Source: Rhizobiales bacterium 62-17 (GTDB lineage Bacteria > Pseudomonadota > Alphaproteobacteria > Rhizobiales > Beijerinckiaceae). Taken from it: 64,000 bases of DNA. A model generated the notes under the pieces. That model worked only from the letters and a program-made list of their open reading frames with translations. It was not told where the DNA came from and did no database searches. The DNA is taken from the NCBI GenBank assembly GCA_001898965.1, contig MKVW01000009.1:904853-968852 (forward strand), given 5' to 3'. Shown piece by piece: positions 8,331 through 17,558 of this stretch (its first letter is position 1; every line of letters begins with the position of its first letter). Made by a program: the position numbers and the translations under genes.

Positions 8331-9974
8331 TCAGTTTCCGTCGCCTGGGGCGGTTGTGTCAGGGGCTCCCCGAGGAGGAACCGTTGCGTCTGTAACCCCG
8401 TTCTCTGGAGCCTTTATGGCAGCAGGTTCGCTGATCGAGGCCGTTTGCGGCCGCGCCGTGTCGAGATAATGCCACAGCCGGGCTTTCTGCAAGGTCCAGG
8501 CGCGCCAGTCACGATGCTTGCCTGGCTGGGCGATGCACCAGGCGAAGTTTGTCCGCAGCTGTTTGGCGTAGGCCAGCGTTCGCGCATCCGGCGGGCTGGT
8601 CATCCCGGCTTGCCGGGCCAGATAGCGGTCGAGAGCCGGCAATGCGTGCGGTCCGAGCTCTGCCATGTAGCGCATATCGAGCGCGACGCCGCGGCCGGTG
8701 AATTCGCGGGCATGATCGACGTTATAGTCAGCCACCATCGCCTCGAAATTGATGAAGCAGCAGCCGTAAAGCACGGCGACCGCAGCGGCGAGATTGATCT
8801 TGATCAGCCAATGGTTCGAACGCCGCCGCAAGATGCGCAACAGAATCAAGATCAGGCCGAAGGCAACGAGCCCCATCCAGATGAAGGCGGAGAGACGCAG
8901 GGTCGTCAGCGAATAGACCGCGACATAGAGATCGAGCCGCAGGATCGAGGAGATGACGAGCAACACGTTCTGCCCGACCCAGAGCGTGACGAGCCAGCGG
9001 ATCGGCGGCGAACGTTCGGCTTCCGAGCCCGGCCGCAACGCCACCAGAACGAAGGCAGCGGCCAGCAGCGCCGTCATCATCAGGGGATAGGCGCCCTGAT
9101 GGGCATAGGTGGCATAGGTCATACCATTGGGCAGGCGAACGCCGCCCCACAGATAGATGATGTCCATCACGCTCTGCAACGCGAACAGCAGATTGAACAG
9201 GATGAGCGCACGCAGAATGGTGCCTGTCGTCAGAAACAGCGATGTGTTGCCGAGGCTGGCCGGGAGTGTGTGTGGTGTGGCAATAATCGGCTTACGGTGA
9301 CGGCCTTTGATCTTTGCCGTGACACAGAGTAGCGGCAGTGTGAAGATTGCGAGCAGAATCCACAGCAGCGAGCGTGAGGAAAACAGCGGGTCGAGCCAGG
9401 TGCGAATGTCAAAATTGTCGAACACTTGGCGAATGAGCGGATTGGCCGACGCAAACAGCAGCAGGAAGATCGCGCCGAGGATGAGTGGCACGCACCAGGT
9501 GAAGAACAGGGCCGTATAAGGACGGCGCGGATCGCGCCGCCGCGCGATCTTCATGGCCTGCATCGTGCGGGCTGCCAGCCGCCATGGCCCGACATAGAGC
9601 CCGGCGATCTGCAACGCCGTCGCCAGCCGCACGCCGTGCCAGTGTCGCGTGACAATGAGCACGAAGGCGCCGAGCCCGGCAAGGCCGAAGCCGAGCGCCA
9701 GCAGATTCTTGTCATTGACCAGGGGCAGAAGCGCGGCGATCAGCAGGAGTACAGGGCCCATCCGCATCCGTCCATTGGTCCGCTCGTTGGCACGTCTTTG
9801 CGTCACGGCACTCAAGAGCGCGGTGGCGGCAAGAAAGAGCGCGACGGAAATGCCGAGAGGCCGTTGGAAGAACAGCCAGTCGCCAAGAGCAACGAGGATC
9901 AGGCAGGCAAGGGCCGCACGTTGCAGTCGCGACAGGCGAAACGAAGGTTGGGAGGACATGGCAAGATCGGTCAT
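8331..9974 (-). CDS. Polytopic membrane protein of the DUF4153/DUF4173 type
   Basis: 547 residues with about 12 hydrophobic segments and a soluble C-terminal tail of some 130 residues. The segments around YATYAHQGAYPLMM and LRLDLYVAVYSLTTLR, and the block NFEAMVADYNVDHA after the last segment, match what I know of DUF4153/DUF4173 proteins, whose biochemical role is unknown. The first start at 9974 overlaps the upstream 60-residue gene by four bases (ATGA); a second ATG at 9959 is also possible. Co-transcription with a response regulator and kinase suggests a role in signal perception or in the envelope response that the system controls. Confidence 0.75.
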   Translation of the reverse strand: MTDLAMSSQPSFRLSRLQRAALACLILVALGDWLFFQRPLGISVALFLAATALLSAVTQRRANERTNGRMRMGPVLLLIAALLPLVNDKNLLALGFGLAGLGAFVLIVTRHWHGVRLATALQIAGLYVGPWRLAARTMQAMKIARRRDPRRPYTALFFTWCVPLILGAIFLLLFASANPLIRQVFDNFDIRTWLDPLFSSRSLLWILLAIFTLPLLCVTAKIKGRHRKPIIATPHTLPASLGNTSLFLTTGTILRALILFNLLFALQSVMDIIYLWGGVRLPNGMTYATYAHQGAYPLMMTALLAAAFVLVALRPGSEAERSPPIRWLVTLWVGQNVLLVISSILRLDLYVAVYSLTTLRLSAFIWMGLVAFGLILILLRILRRRSNHWLIKINLAAAVAVLYGCCFINFEAMVADYNVDHAREFTGRGVALDMRYMAELGPHALPALDRYLARQAGMTSPPDARTLAYAKQLRTNFAWCIAQPGKHRDWRAWTLQKARLWHYLDTARPQTASISEPAAIKAPENGVTDATVPPRGAPDTTAPGDGN

Positions 9975-10153
9975 CGGTGAAGCGCTTTCATGAAGGGCAG
10001 AATGCGGGCTGAGGTGCGCGGCGTGTCTTCGCGAGCCGGCGGCTCAGCCAACCACCAGCCGTCGTTCAGCAGGCTGGCGGGCAACCGCTTGTCAGGTTTG
10101 CGCTGAGGGTGGCGGCGCGGAGAGAGAGGCGGTGGGGCGGCGGATTTCGTCAT
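9971..10153 (-). CDS. Small basic Pro-rich protein, first gene of the two-component operon
   Basis: 60 residues, rich in Pro, Arg and Lys in the first half, with no membrane segment and no family I recognise. The case for a real gene is positional: its stop overlaps the ATG of the membrane protein gene (ATGA at 9974-9971), the same coupling seen between the other operon members. It could be a short leader peptide that drives translation of the membrane protein rather than a functional protein. Confidence 0.4.
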   Translation of the reverse strand: MTKSAAPPPLSPRRHPQRKPDKRLPASLLNDGWWLAEPPAREDTPRTSARILPFMKALHR

Positions 10154-10248
10154 GCGCCACGGTTTAGAGCACCCCTGTGCACGTCAGGCGGCGCGGTTGC
10201 GCAGGCCGTCAGGTGTTTTGTGCAGATTTTCTGCAGACAGGTGTCGGC

Positions 10249-11190
10249 TTAGCCGGCAAAGGCCTGTTTCAGGCAGTTCAGCATCAGCGCCGTCGCTTCC
10301 GGCGGATCGGCTTGTCGCGAGACGGCGCGGACCGTGGCACCAGGGCCGGGCAGTTCGAGCGGCAGCACCGTCAACGTGCCGCCGTAGATCGGATTGCGGG
10401 CGATCGAGCCCGGCATCAGCGCCAGGGTCTGCGTGCGCGGCAGGAATTCCGGCAGCGCATGCAAGGCCGACCAGATCATACAGCCCGGCGGCAGTGTGAT
10501 CGCGTGGGCCGAGAGCATATCCATCAAAGTGCCATGGATGGCGGAGAAAGCCGGGGGCAGCACCCATTTGAAACCAGCGAGATCGCGCCAGCGCACGCGT
10601 TGCCGCTGCGCCAACGGATGCTGGCGGCCGCAGACGACCACGTAGGGATCGCTGCCGAGCAGCATTTCGCGAAACATTGATGCGTCGAGCGCAGGCGGTG
10701 TGCGGCTGATGACGAGATCGAACGTGCCATCCGCCAGGAGCGGAAACAATTTGTCGGTCGTGCCCTCGACGAGCGTGATGGTGACATCAGGCGTTTGCGC
10801 TTGAAACAAGGCGATCGCCTTCGGCAACGAATGCGTGACGGTGGGCACCGCGCCGATCGCCACGCGCCCGGCGGCGCCCGTGACAAGGCCGTCCAGTTCG
10901 GCGCGTCCATGTTCGATTTGCAGGAGAATTTCCATGCCGCGCTTGACGAGGATTTCTCCCGCCTCGGTGAAGGCAAGCTGGCGGCCGTTGCGCACGACGA
11001 GCGGCATCTGCAAGGCCGCTTCCATTTCGGCGATCTGTTTCGAAACGGCTGGCTGCGTCACGTTCAACGCCGCCGCGACTTTCTTGACTTGGCCGAGCCG
11101 CGCCAGGCTGACGAGCAGGCGCAGATGATTGAGGCGCAGCCCCAAGCGAAAGAAGCGTTCGACGGCGATGGATTGCGGGCTTGCTGTCAT
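10249..11190 (-). CDS. LysR-family transcriptional regulator
   Basis: 313 residues from the ATG at 11190, which has GGGAGG seven bases upstream. N-terminal winged helix-turn-helix: LRLLVSLARLGQVKKVAAALNVTQPAVSK in shortened form contains the LysR core AAALNVTQPAVSKQI. The effector domain follows from about residue 95. It is divergent from a tripartite-tricarboxylate binding protein gene and a sulfatase gene, its probable targets; an inverted repeat CCCAA-N10-TTGGG lies between them. The effector is unknown and may be the transported ligand. Confidence 0.9.
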   Translation of the reverse strand: MTASPQSIAVERFFRLGLRLNHLRLLVSLARLGQVKKVAAALNVTQPAVSKQIAEMEAALQMPLVVRNGRQLAFTEAGEILVKRGMEILLQIEHGRAELDGLVTGAAGRVAIGAVPTVTHSLPKAIALFQAQTPDVTITLVEGTTDKLFPLLADGTFDLVISRTPPALDASMFREMLLGSDPYVVVCGRQHPLAQRQRVRWRDLAGFKWVLPPAFSAIHGTLMDMLSAHAITLPPGCMIWSALHALPEFLPRTQTLALMPGSIARNPIYGGTLTVLPLELPGPGATVRAVSRQADPPEATALMLNCLKQAFAG

Positions 11191-11229
11191 CGGCCGCCTC
11201 CCTGGCATTACCTCTGAGTAATATTCAAA

Positions 11230-11249
11230 CCCAAAAAGTCAATATTGGG
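11230..11249. promoter_or_regulatory. Candidate LysR operator
   Basis: Inverted repeat CCCAA (11230-11234) and TTGGG (11245-11249) separated by 10 bases, inside an AT-rich stretch also framed by two AATATT words. It is in the 111-base gap between the divergent LysR and binding-protein genes, the usual place for a shared LysR site. Confidence 0.4.
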
Positions 11250-11301
11250 TGATGCCACGATGGTCTAGGGTGAGGCTCTGGAGGGATCGCCGGAGGGGAC
11301 G

Positions 11302-12273
11302 ATGGATCGCAGAGCCGTATTGAAAGCAACGCTCGCCCTTGCGGCCGGCGCGACAAGCGCACCGGTCCGCGCTCAGAGCCAGGCGCAAACGACACGGCTG
11401 ATCGTCGGCTTCCAGGCTGGCGCTGGCATGGACAGTCTGGCGCGCGTTCTGGCTGAACGGTTGCGCTCGGCGCTCGACACGGTGATCGTCGAAAATCAGG
11501 CTGGCGCGGGCGGCGTGATCGCCATTCGCGCGGTCAAAGCCGCGGCCGCCGATGGCCGCACGCTTTTGCTGACGCCCTCGTCGCCCTTGGTGCTCTCGCC
11601 GCACACGACGAACAATATCGGCTTCGATCCCTCGCTCGATCTCATGCCCATCGGCCGCGTGGCGACGTTCACCTATGCGCTTGCGGTCGCCGCCAAGACG
11701 CCGGCGCGTACGCTCGCCGAATATGTGGCCTTGGTGAAACGTGAGCCGGCCATGGCCTCGTTCGGCACGGCTGGGGCGCGGCTGACGACACATTTCCTGG
11801 GGCTGATTTTTGCGCGCGGCGTCGGCATCAACCTCGTGCATGTTCCCTATAGGGGCGCCGCGCCCGCGATCGAGGATGCGGTATCGGGACAAATTCCGGC
11901 GGTGATCTCGACGACGCCATCCCTGACGGCTCTGCATGAACGGGGACAGTTGCGCATCCTCGCCATCTCCGATGCGCAGCGCGACAGCGCTCTGCCCGAT
12001 GTGCCGACCTTCGCCGAACTGGGTTTCGGCAATCTAGTGATGGAGGAATGGTGCGGGATCTTCGCGCCGCCCGGCTTACCGAAGTCTATGGCCGAGACTA
12101 TCGATGCGGCGTTGCGACAGGCTCTGGCTGACGAACAGGTGCGCCAGCGTTTCGCTTATCTGGGCTTCAAGGCGACGCCACAACCTGGTCCCGCACTCGC
12201 GGTCACCTTGAAGGCCGACTCCGACCGCTGGGCCGACATCGTCAAATCATCAGGCTTCACCTCCAATGACTGA
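11302..12273 (+). CDS. Tripartite tricarboxylate transporter (TctC/Bug-type) substrate-binding protein
   Basis: 323 residues. An N-terminal signal peptide (about 1-25, with Arg-Arg near the start and an APVRAQS cleavage region) leads to a Bug-type two-lobed binding fold: RLIVGFQAGAGMDSLAR is the first ligand loop, VENQAGAGGVIA the second, and VPYRGAAPAIEDAVSGQI the third. Bug proteins bind carboxylates and deliver them to TctA/TctB permeases, but no permease gene is present here, as is common for this expanded family. The start has GGAGGGG eight bases upstream. The stop overlaps the sulfatase ATG by 8 bases, so the bound ligand may be the sulfatase product or substrate. Confidence 0.88.
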   Translation: MDRRAVLKATLALAAGATSAPVRAQSQAQTTRLIVGFQAGAGMDSLARVLAERLRSALDTVIVENQAGAGGVIAIRAVKAAAADGRTLLLTPSSPLVLSPHTTNNIGFDPSLDLMPIGRVATFTYALAVAAKTPARTLAEYVALVKREPAMASFGTAGARLTTHFLGLIFARGVGINLVHVPYRGAAPAIEDAVSGQIPAVISTTPSLTALHERGQLRILAISDAQRDSALPDVPTFAELGFGNLVMEEWCGIFAPPGLPKSMAETIDAALRQALADEQVRQRFAYLGFKATPQPGPALAVTLKADSDRWADIVKSSGFTSND

Positions 12274-13711
12274 AAGATCGTCAAACGTTCTCGTTCTCCT
12301 GTCGGATGAACATTGCGCCGATCTGATGGGTGTCGCCGGCCATCCGCTGGCGCGCACGCCGCATCTCGATGCCTTGGCAGCGCGCGGCACGCGTTTCACC
12401 AATGCCTATACGCCCTCGCCAATCTGCGTGTCGGCGCGTGCCAGTCTGGCGACCGGGCTTCCGGTCCATCAGCATCGCTGCTGGGATAATGCCATCGCTT
12501 ACGAAGGCCGTGACAAGAGTTGGGGCCATCGCTTGCAAGAAGCCGGCATTCGCGTCGAATCCATCGGCAAGCTGCATTATGTCGATGCCGCCAAGGATAC
12601 GGGTTTTGATGCGCAGCACGTGCCGATGCATATTCACGGCGGCATCGGCCAGGTGTGGGGATCGGTGCGCGATCCCTTGCCCGATCAGGCGCCCGCCGGC
12701 GGCATGTTTGCAAAACTGGGCGCCGGCGAGACCGACTACAATCGCTTCGATCGCGATGTCGCGACGCTGGCCGTGCAATGGCTGAAAGATCATGTCGAGG
12801 CGAAAGAGCCTTGGGTTCTGTTCGTCGGCTTCGTCGCGCCGCATTTCCCGCTGGTCGTACCATCAGCCTATCTCGACCAGTTTCCGGTCGATGCCATGCC
12901 GTTGCCGCGGCTGCATCCGCAGAACGGCTATCGGCGTCACCCCTGGGCGGACATCCAGGCGCGTTTTGGCGGCCACGACGAAGAGATCGGCACCGATACG
13001 CGCCGCCGTCTCGCCCTGGCGAGCTATCTCGGCCTCACCCGTTTCATGGACGAGCAGGTCGGCCGCGTGCTGACATCCTTGCAGCGCCTGAATCTCGATC
13101 GCTCCACCACGGTGATCTATGCCAGCGATCACGGCGATAATCTCGGCGTGCGCGGCATGTGGAACAAGAGCACGCTCTACCGCGAGGCCGCCGCCATTCC
13201 GATGATCCTGGCGGGCCCGGGCGTACCGCGAAATCAAATATGCAACACCAATGCCTCGTTGATCGATCTCTATCCGACGATCCTGCAAGCCGCAGGTGTT
13301 GCCAGTGACGAAATGCCGGGATTGTTGCCGCGCGGCTCGCTGCGCGATCTGGCCAGCCAGCCCGACGATGGCGCGCGTCTGGCGTTCAGCGAATATCATG
13401 CGATTGGCTCCGCCGGTGCCGCCTTCATGCTGGCCGATGGCCGCTACAAATTCCATCACTACGAAGAGTTCGAGCCGGAACTCTTCGATCTTGCGAGTGA
13501 TCGCGGCGAGACGGCCAATCTCGCGGCAAGGCCCGAACATCGCGACACCGTGGCGCGTTTCAGCCAGCGCCTGCGCGCGCTCATCGATCCGGCGGCGGTG
13601 GATCGCCGCGCCAAGGCCGACCAGGCGGCGCTCGTCGCGCGCTTTGGCGGGCGCGAGCAAGCCCTGCGCACCGGTACGCGCGGCGCGACGCCCGTGCCTG
13701 CGGCGGGTTGA
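12266..13711 (+). CDS. Sulfatase-like hydrolase (formylglycine-type alkaline phosphatase superfamily)
   Basis: 481 residues, no signal peptide. The metal-binding start VLLSDEHCADLMG has the Asp pair position, and CVSARASLATG (Cys52 region) is the sulfatase signature where Cys is converted to formylglycine; the third position is Ser instead of the usual Pro or Ala. Later metal ligands are in YASDHGDNLG, followed by a Lys (NKSTLY). The family hydrolyses sulfate esters or phosphonate/phosphate esters; choline-sulfatase-like cytoplasmic members look similar. It is translationally coupled to a Bug-type binding protein gene and faces a LysR gene, suggesting uptake and hydrolysis of an organic sulfate. 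The substrate is not determined. Confidence 0.85.
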   Translation: MTERSSNVLVLLSDEHCADLMGVAGHPLARTPHLDALAARGTRFTNAYTPSPICVSARASLATGLPVHQHRCWDNAIAYEGRDKSWGHRLQEAGIRVESIGKLHYVDAAKDTGFDAQHVPMHIHGGIGQVWGSVRDPLPDQAPAGGMFAKLGAGETDYNRFDRDVATLAVQWLKDHVEAKEPWVLFVGFVAPHFPLVVPSAYLDQFPVDAMPLPRLHPQNGYRRHPWADIQARFGGHDEEIGTDTRRRLALASYLGLTRFMDEQVGRVLTSLQRLNLDRSTTVIYASDHGDNLGVRGMWNKSTLYREAAAIPMILAGPGVPRNQICNTNASLIDLYPTILQAAGVASDEMPGLLPRGSLRDLASQPDDGARLAFSEYHAIGSAGAAFMLADGRYKFHHYEEFEPELFDLASDRGETANLAARPEHRDTVARFSQRLRALIDPAAVDRRAKADQAALVARFGGREQALRTGTRGATPVPAAG

Positions 13712-13777
13712 GTTGCCAGCCGTACAACTCTTCGCGTATCCAGTGTCTCGCTCGATGTGCTGCAGGAGAGAACACAT

Positions 13778-13990
13778 ATGCCCGCCGAGAAGGTGAAAGG
13801 GCCTGCTTCCTATTTTCCGTCCATCGAGAAGACCTATGGCAAGCCGGTGAGCCACTGGTTCTCAGTCCTCGACAAGCTGAAGGACAAGAAACACGGCGAG
13901 ATGGTATCCGCGCTCAAGACCGATCACGGGCTGGGCCATGGGCACGCCAATGCCCTGGTGGCCTATCATCGGGCCAAGAACGGCAAATAG
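13778..13990 (+). CDS. DUF4287 small protein
   Basis: 70 residues from the ATG at 13778, preceded by CAGGAGAGA. It shows the DUF4287 pattern: SYFPSIEKTYGKP, WFSVLDKL, then HGEMVSALKTDHGLGHGHANALVAYHRAK. The fold is predicted all-helical and cytoplasmic; function is unknown. It is a short monocistronic gene that ends 11 bases before the convergent livF stop. Confidence 0.85.
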   Translation: MPAEKVKGPASYFPSIEKTYGKPVSHWFSVLDKLKDKKHGEMVSALKTDHGLGHGHANALVAYHRAKNGK

Positions 13991-14001
13991 TCTTTGAGGC
14001 C

Positions 14002-14712
14002 TCAATGCCCGCCGAGATAGGCGGCAATCAGCTTCTCGTCGTGGATCAGCGTGTTGGCCGGTCCCGATTGCACGATCTCGCCCGTCTCGATGACATAGCC
14101 GTAGTCGGCCGTTTCCAGAGCGGCGCGGGCATTCTGTTCCACCAGCAGGATCGACACGCCGGTTTCGCGCAGCGAGGCGATGGTACGGAAAATTTCGCGC
14201 ACGATCAGCGGCGCGAGACCGAGGCTCGGCTCGTCCAGCATCAGCAGTTTCGGCCGGCTCATCAGCGCGCGACCGAGCGCCAGCATCTGCCGCTCGCCGC
14301 CCGATAGGGTGCCGGCCATCTGGCTGCGTCGCTCTTTCAAACGCGGAAAGCGTTCGAACACGCCTTCGAGATCCTGCGGCACCTGCGAGCGATCCTCCCG
14401 GCTGTAGGAGCCGAGGATCAGGTTGTCGTAGACGGACATGTCGTGGAACAGCTCGCGCTTTTCCGGCACCAGGCACAGGCCTTGGCCGACACGGCTTTCG
14501 ACATCGAGCCGCGCCAGATCCTGGCCGAGATATTCCATCCGGCCTTTCGATTTCAGCAGTCCGATGATCGCCATCATCAGAGTTGTCTTGCCGGCGCCGT
14601 TGGGGCCGATGACGGTGACGATCTGGCCAGCCTCGATGGACAGCGAGACGTTATGAACCGCCTCGACCTTGTCGTAGGACACGCAGACGTTTTCGATCGA
14701 CAGCAAAGCCAT
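14002..14712 (-). CDS. livF: Branched-chain-type ABC importer, ATP-binding subunit LivF
   Basis: 236 residues from the ATG at 14712. Walker A GPNGAGKT, signature LSGGERQML, Walker B LLMLDEPSLGLAP and the H-loop region (LLVEQNARAAL, with Glu-Gln typical of LivF) are all present. It hydrolyses ATP to power uptake through the LivH/LivM-type permeases encoded upstream. The ATG shares one base with the preceding stop codon (TAATG), so expression is coupled. Despite the Liv name, this family moves many amides and aromatic acids. The nearby aromatic cluster suggests such a ligand. Confidence 0.93.
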   Translation of the reverse strand: MALLSIENVCVSYDKVEAVHNVSLSIEAGQIVTVIGPNGAGKTTLMMAIIGLLKSKGRMEYLGQDLARLDVESRVGQGLCLVPEKRELFHDMSVYDNLILGSYSREDRSQVPQDLEGVFERFPRLKERRSQMAGTLSGGERQMLALGRALMSRPKLLMLDEPSLGLAPLIVREIFRTIASLRETGVSILLVEQNARAALETADYGYVIETGEIVQSGPANTLIHDEKLIAAYLGGH

Positions 14713-16481
14713 TATGCGACAGCCCCGAGATAAGCTTCCTGAACGCGCGCGTCGCTGCGGATTTCCTTCGGCTCGCCTTCGCAAAGCTTCGAGCCGAAAT
14801 CCATCACGACGATGCGGTCGACCAAACCCATGACGAAATCCATGTCGTGCTCGACCAGCAGAATGGTCAGATGATCGGAGCGCAGGGATCGTAACAGTTC
14901 GGCGAGTTGCAGTTTCTCCTGTCGGCGCAGGCCCGCGGCCGGCTCGTCGAGCACTAGCAGCAACGGGTCGGCAGCGAGCGCGCGGGCGATTTCGAGCACG
15001 CGCTGGCTGCCGAGCGGCAGATTACCGGCCAGCTCATAGGGCTTGTCGCCGAGGCCGACGCGCTTCAGCTGCGCGAGCGCTTCCTGATAGGCGCTCGCCT
15101 CCTCTTCCCGGTTCAGCCGCAACGCGCCGCGCCAGAACCCGGTCTTGGTGCGTGGGTAGGTGCCGAGCAGGACATTGTCGATCAGGGTCATGCGCGGCCG
15201 CAGCTTCACATGCTGGAAGGTGCGGGCGACGCCGGCACGGGCGATCTGATATTGCCGCTTGTCGGCCACCGATGCGCCTTCGAAGGCAACAGCGCCACCG
15301 CTCAGTTTCAGCGCGCCAGTGATGAGGTTGAACATCGTGCTCTTACCGGCGCCGTTGGGGCCGATGAGGCCGAGAATTTCGCCGGAGCGCACTTCGAAAC
15401 TGACCTCGTTCACCGCGATCAGGCCGCCGAAGCGGCGCAGGGCGGAATCGACCTTGAGGATCGTTTGGCCGGGCGGCGGCTGCGTCCGGCGCGGCAAGGG
15501 CGCTGCCGGTGGCGGCGGCTCATGCGCCGGTTCCGGCAGGAACTTGGCGACATAGGGCACGATGCCTTGCCGGGCGCGTTGCAGAAACAGGATGAACAGC
15601 GCCGAGAAGGCGACGATTTCCAACTGGCCGGAGGCGCCTTTGGCGATCAAAGGCAGATAGTCCTGAATGCTGTTCTTCAAGACCGTGACGATGGCCGCGC
15701 CGACGATGCCGCCGATGATGCTGCCGGCGCCGCCGATCATCGCCATCATCAGATATTCGATGCCCATGCCGGCTTCGAACGGCGTCGGGCTGACGAAACG
15801 GCTCATATGTGCATAGAGCCAACCGGAGACGGCGGCGAGCAGCGCCGCGATGATGAAGCTCGCCAGCTTGATCCAGAAGGCGTTGATGCCGAGGCTCTCG
15901 ACCAGGGTGTCGCCGCCGCGCAAGGTGCGCATGGCACGCCCGACGCGGGAGTTGAGCAGATTGTAGGCGAGAAGTACGGCGATGATGACGATGGCCCAGA
16001 TCAGATAATAGATCTGCGTGCTGCGGATCAGTTCGATGGAACCGAATGAAATCGGCGGGATCGAGGCGATGCCGTTGTAATTGCCGAGCCCTTCGATATT
16101 GCCGAACATGTAGGCGATCGCCAGGCCCCAGGCGATGGTGCTCAGCGAGAGAAAGTGGCCCTTGAGGCGCAGGGTGACGAACCCCAGGAAAGCCGCGATG
16201 CTGCACGTCAGCACCGCGCCCAGGAGGAGACCGAACCAGGGCGATGCGCCGCCGGTGGTCGACAGCCAGGCGGACGCATAAGCGGAAACGCCGACAAAGG
16301 CCGCCTGGCCGAAGGAGACGATGCCACCGACGCCGGTGAGCAGCGCCAGGCCGATCGCCACCAGCGCATAGATGCCGATGTAATTGAGCAGCGTGATGCT
16401 AAACGAGCCGAGAACATAGGGCGCGACGGCGAGACAGATAACGGCGAGGGCGCCGATGAGATGGATCTGAGAGCGTCTCAT
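14712..16481 (-). CDS. Fused LivM permease - LivG ATPase of a branched-chain-type ABC importer
   Basis: 589 residues. Residues 1-310 form a LivM-type permease with about nine hydrophobic segments, the motif GGIVSFGQAAFVGVSAY near 52-68, and the EAA-like loop GRAMRTLRGGDTLVESLGIN. A Pro-rich linker (about 320-340) leads to a LivG-type ATPase with Walker A GPNGAGKST, signature region LPLGSQRVLEIARAL (LSGGQ degenerated to LPLGSQ, as is common in LivG), and Walker B LLVLDEPAAGL. The fused order is known in some Rhizobiales. It overlaps livH by four bases (ATGA). Confidence 0.92.
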   Translation of the reverse strand: MRRSQIHLIGALAVICLAVAPYVLGSFSITLLNYIGIYALVAIGLALLTGVGGIVSFGQAAFVGVSAYASAWLSTTGGASPWFGLLLGAVLTCSIAAFLGFVTLRLKGHFLSLSTIAWGLAIAYMFGNIEGLGNYNGIASIPPISFGSIELIRSTQIYYLIWAIVIIAVLLAYNLLNSRVGRAMRTLRGGDTLVESLGINAFWIKLASFIIAALLAAVSGWLYAHMSRFVSPTPFEAGMGIEYLMMAMIGGAGSIIGGIVGAAIVTVLKNSIQDYLPLIAKGASGQLEIVAFSALFILFLQRARQGIVPYVAKFLPEPAHEPPPPAAPLPRRTQPPPGQTILKVDSALRRFGGLIAVNEVSFEVRSGEILGLIGPNGAGKSTMFNLITGALKLSGGAVAFEGASVADKRQYQIARAGVARTFQHVKLRPRMTLIDNVLLGTYPRTKTGFWRGALRLNREEEASAYQEALAQLKRVGLGDKPYELAGNLPLGSQRVLEIARALAADPLLLVLDEPAAGLRRQEKLQLAELLRSLRSDHLTILLVEHDMDFVMGLVDRIVVMDFGSKLCEGEPKEIRSDARVQEAYLGAVA

Positions 16482-17521
16482 TCGTCGACTTCCTCTTCGG
16501 AGTGGAGCGCGGCGAGCGACCGCCAGATGAGGATGGGAATGAGCATCGAGAAAACGATCACGTCCTTGAAGGCGCTGCTTTGGAACGAAGCGAAACTTTC
16601 CAGGATGCCGACGAAGATCGCGCCGATGGCGGTTCCCGGATAGCTGGCCAATCCGCCGATGATGGCACCCACGAAGGCCTTGAGGCCGATGAGGAAGCCC
16701 GAGTCATAGAAGATGGTGTTGACCGGCGCGATCAGAATGCCCGACACGCCGGCCATCAGCGATCCCAGGAGATAGGCGACCGTGCCGGCGCGCGCCGGCC
16801 GGATGCCCATCAGCCGCGCGCCGGTGCGATTGATCGCGGTGGCGCGCAGGGATTTGCCGACGAGAGTGAAGTCGAAAAAGAGATAGAGCAGCGCGCTGAA
16901 CACGATGGCCGCCACGACGATCAGGATCGTCTGGCCAGACAACATGATACCGGCGATCTCCATATGGAAGGAGGACAGGGGCTCCGTTCGCACGCCTTCC
17001 GGCCCGAAGAACAAGAGACCCAGGCCGACCAGAGCAAAGTGGAGTGCCACGGAAACGATCAGCAGCAGCAGCACCGTGCCGTCGGCGATGGGCCGGAAGA
17101 CGATGCGATCGAGCAGCGGCGCGATCGGCAATATCAACAGCAGCGCCATGGCGAGGCGTACGGGAAGCGGCGGCTTCAGCGGAATGAGCAGCCACACGAC
17201 CAGCGCAATTGCTGCCGGAATGACGAGATAATAGAGGAAGGCGTAAGGGATCTCGCGATACGCCTGTTTGCGCACCAGCGAAGTCACCTCGACCAGGGTC
17301 GCAAGGCAGGCGAGCGCCACCAGAAGGCCGATTGTGCCGGGAACCTGTCCGGTGTCCAAAGCGGCCAATGTCAAAGCGGTGAAAGCGGCGATATCTCCAA
17401 AGGGAATGAAGATGACGCGCGTAACCGTGAAGATGAGAACCGTACCGATCGCAACCAGAACGTAGATGGCACCAGTCGCAATGCCATCTACGCCTAGGAT
17501 CGCCGCAATATCAGGCGTCAT
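16478..17521 (-). CDS. livH: Branched-chain-type ABC importer permease LivH
   Basis: 347 residues, about nine to ten hydrophobic segments. It opens with GVDGIATGAIYVLVAIG, the LivH start pattern, and has the coupling loop GKSLRATAINRTGARLMGI followed by LLGSLMAGVSGILIAPVN. It is longer than the usual ~300-residue LivH because of an extra hydrophobic hairpin at about residues 75-130 (YREIPYAFLYYLVIPAAI and after). It pairs with the LivM part of the downstream fusion to form the channel. Start at 17521 lies 37 bases after the binding-protein gene. Confidence 0.9.
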   Translation of the reverse strand: MTPDIAAILGVDGIATGAIYVLVAIGTVLIFTVTRVIFIPFGDIAAFTALTLAALDTGQVPGTIGLLVALACLATLVEVTSLVRKQAYREIPYAFLYYLVIPAAIALVVWLLIPLKPPLPVRLAMALLLILPIAPLLDRIVFRPIADGTVLLLLIVSVALHFALVGLGLLFFGPEGVRTEPLSSFHMEIAGIMLSGQTILIVVAAIVFSALLYLFFDFTLVGKSLRATAINRTGARLMGIRPARAGTVAYLLGSLMAGVSGILIAPVNTIFYDSGFLIGLKAFVGAIIGGLASYPGTAIGAIFVGILESFASFQSSAFKDVIVFSMLIPILIWRSLAALHSEEEVDE

Positions 17522-17558
17522 GTGTGAGAAACCTTCTCCCTCGCGGGCCGTTCGCCGA

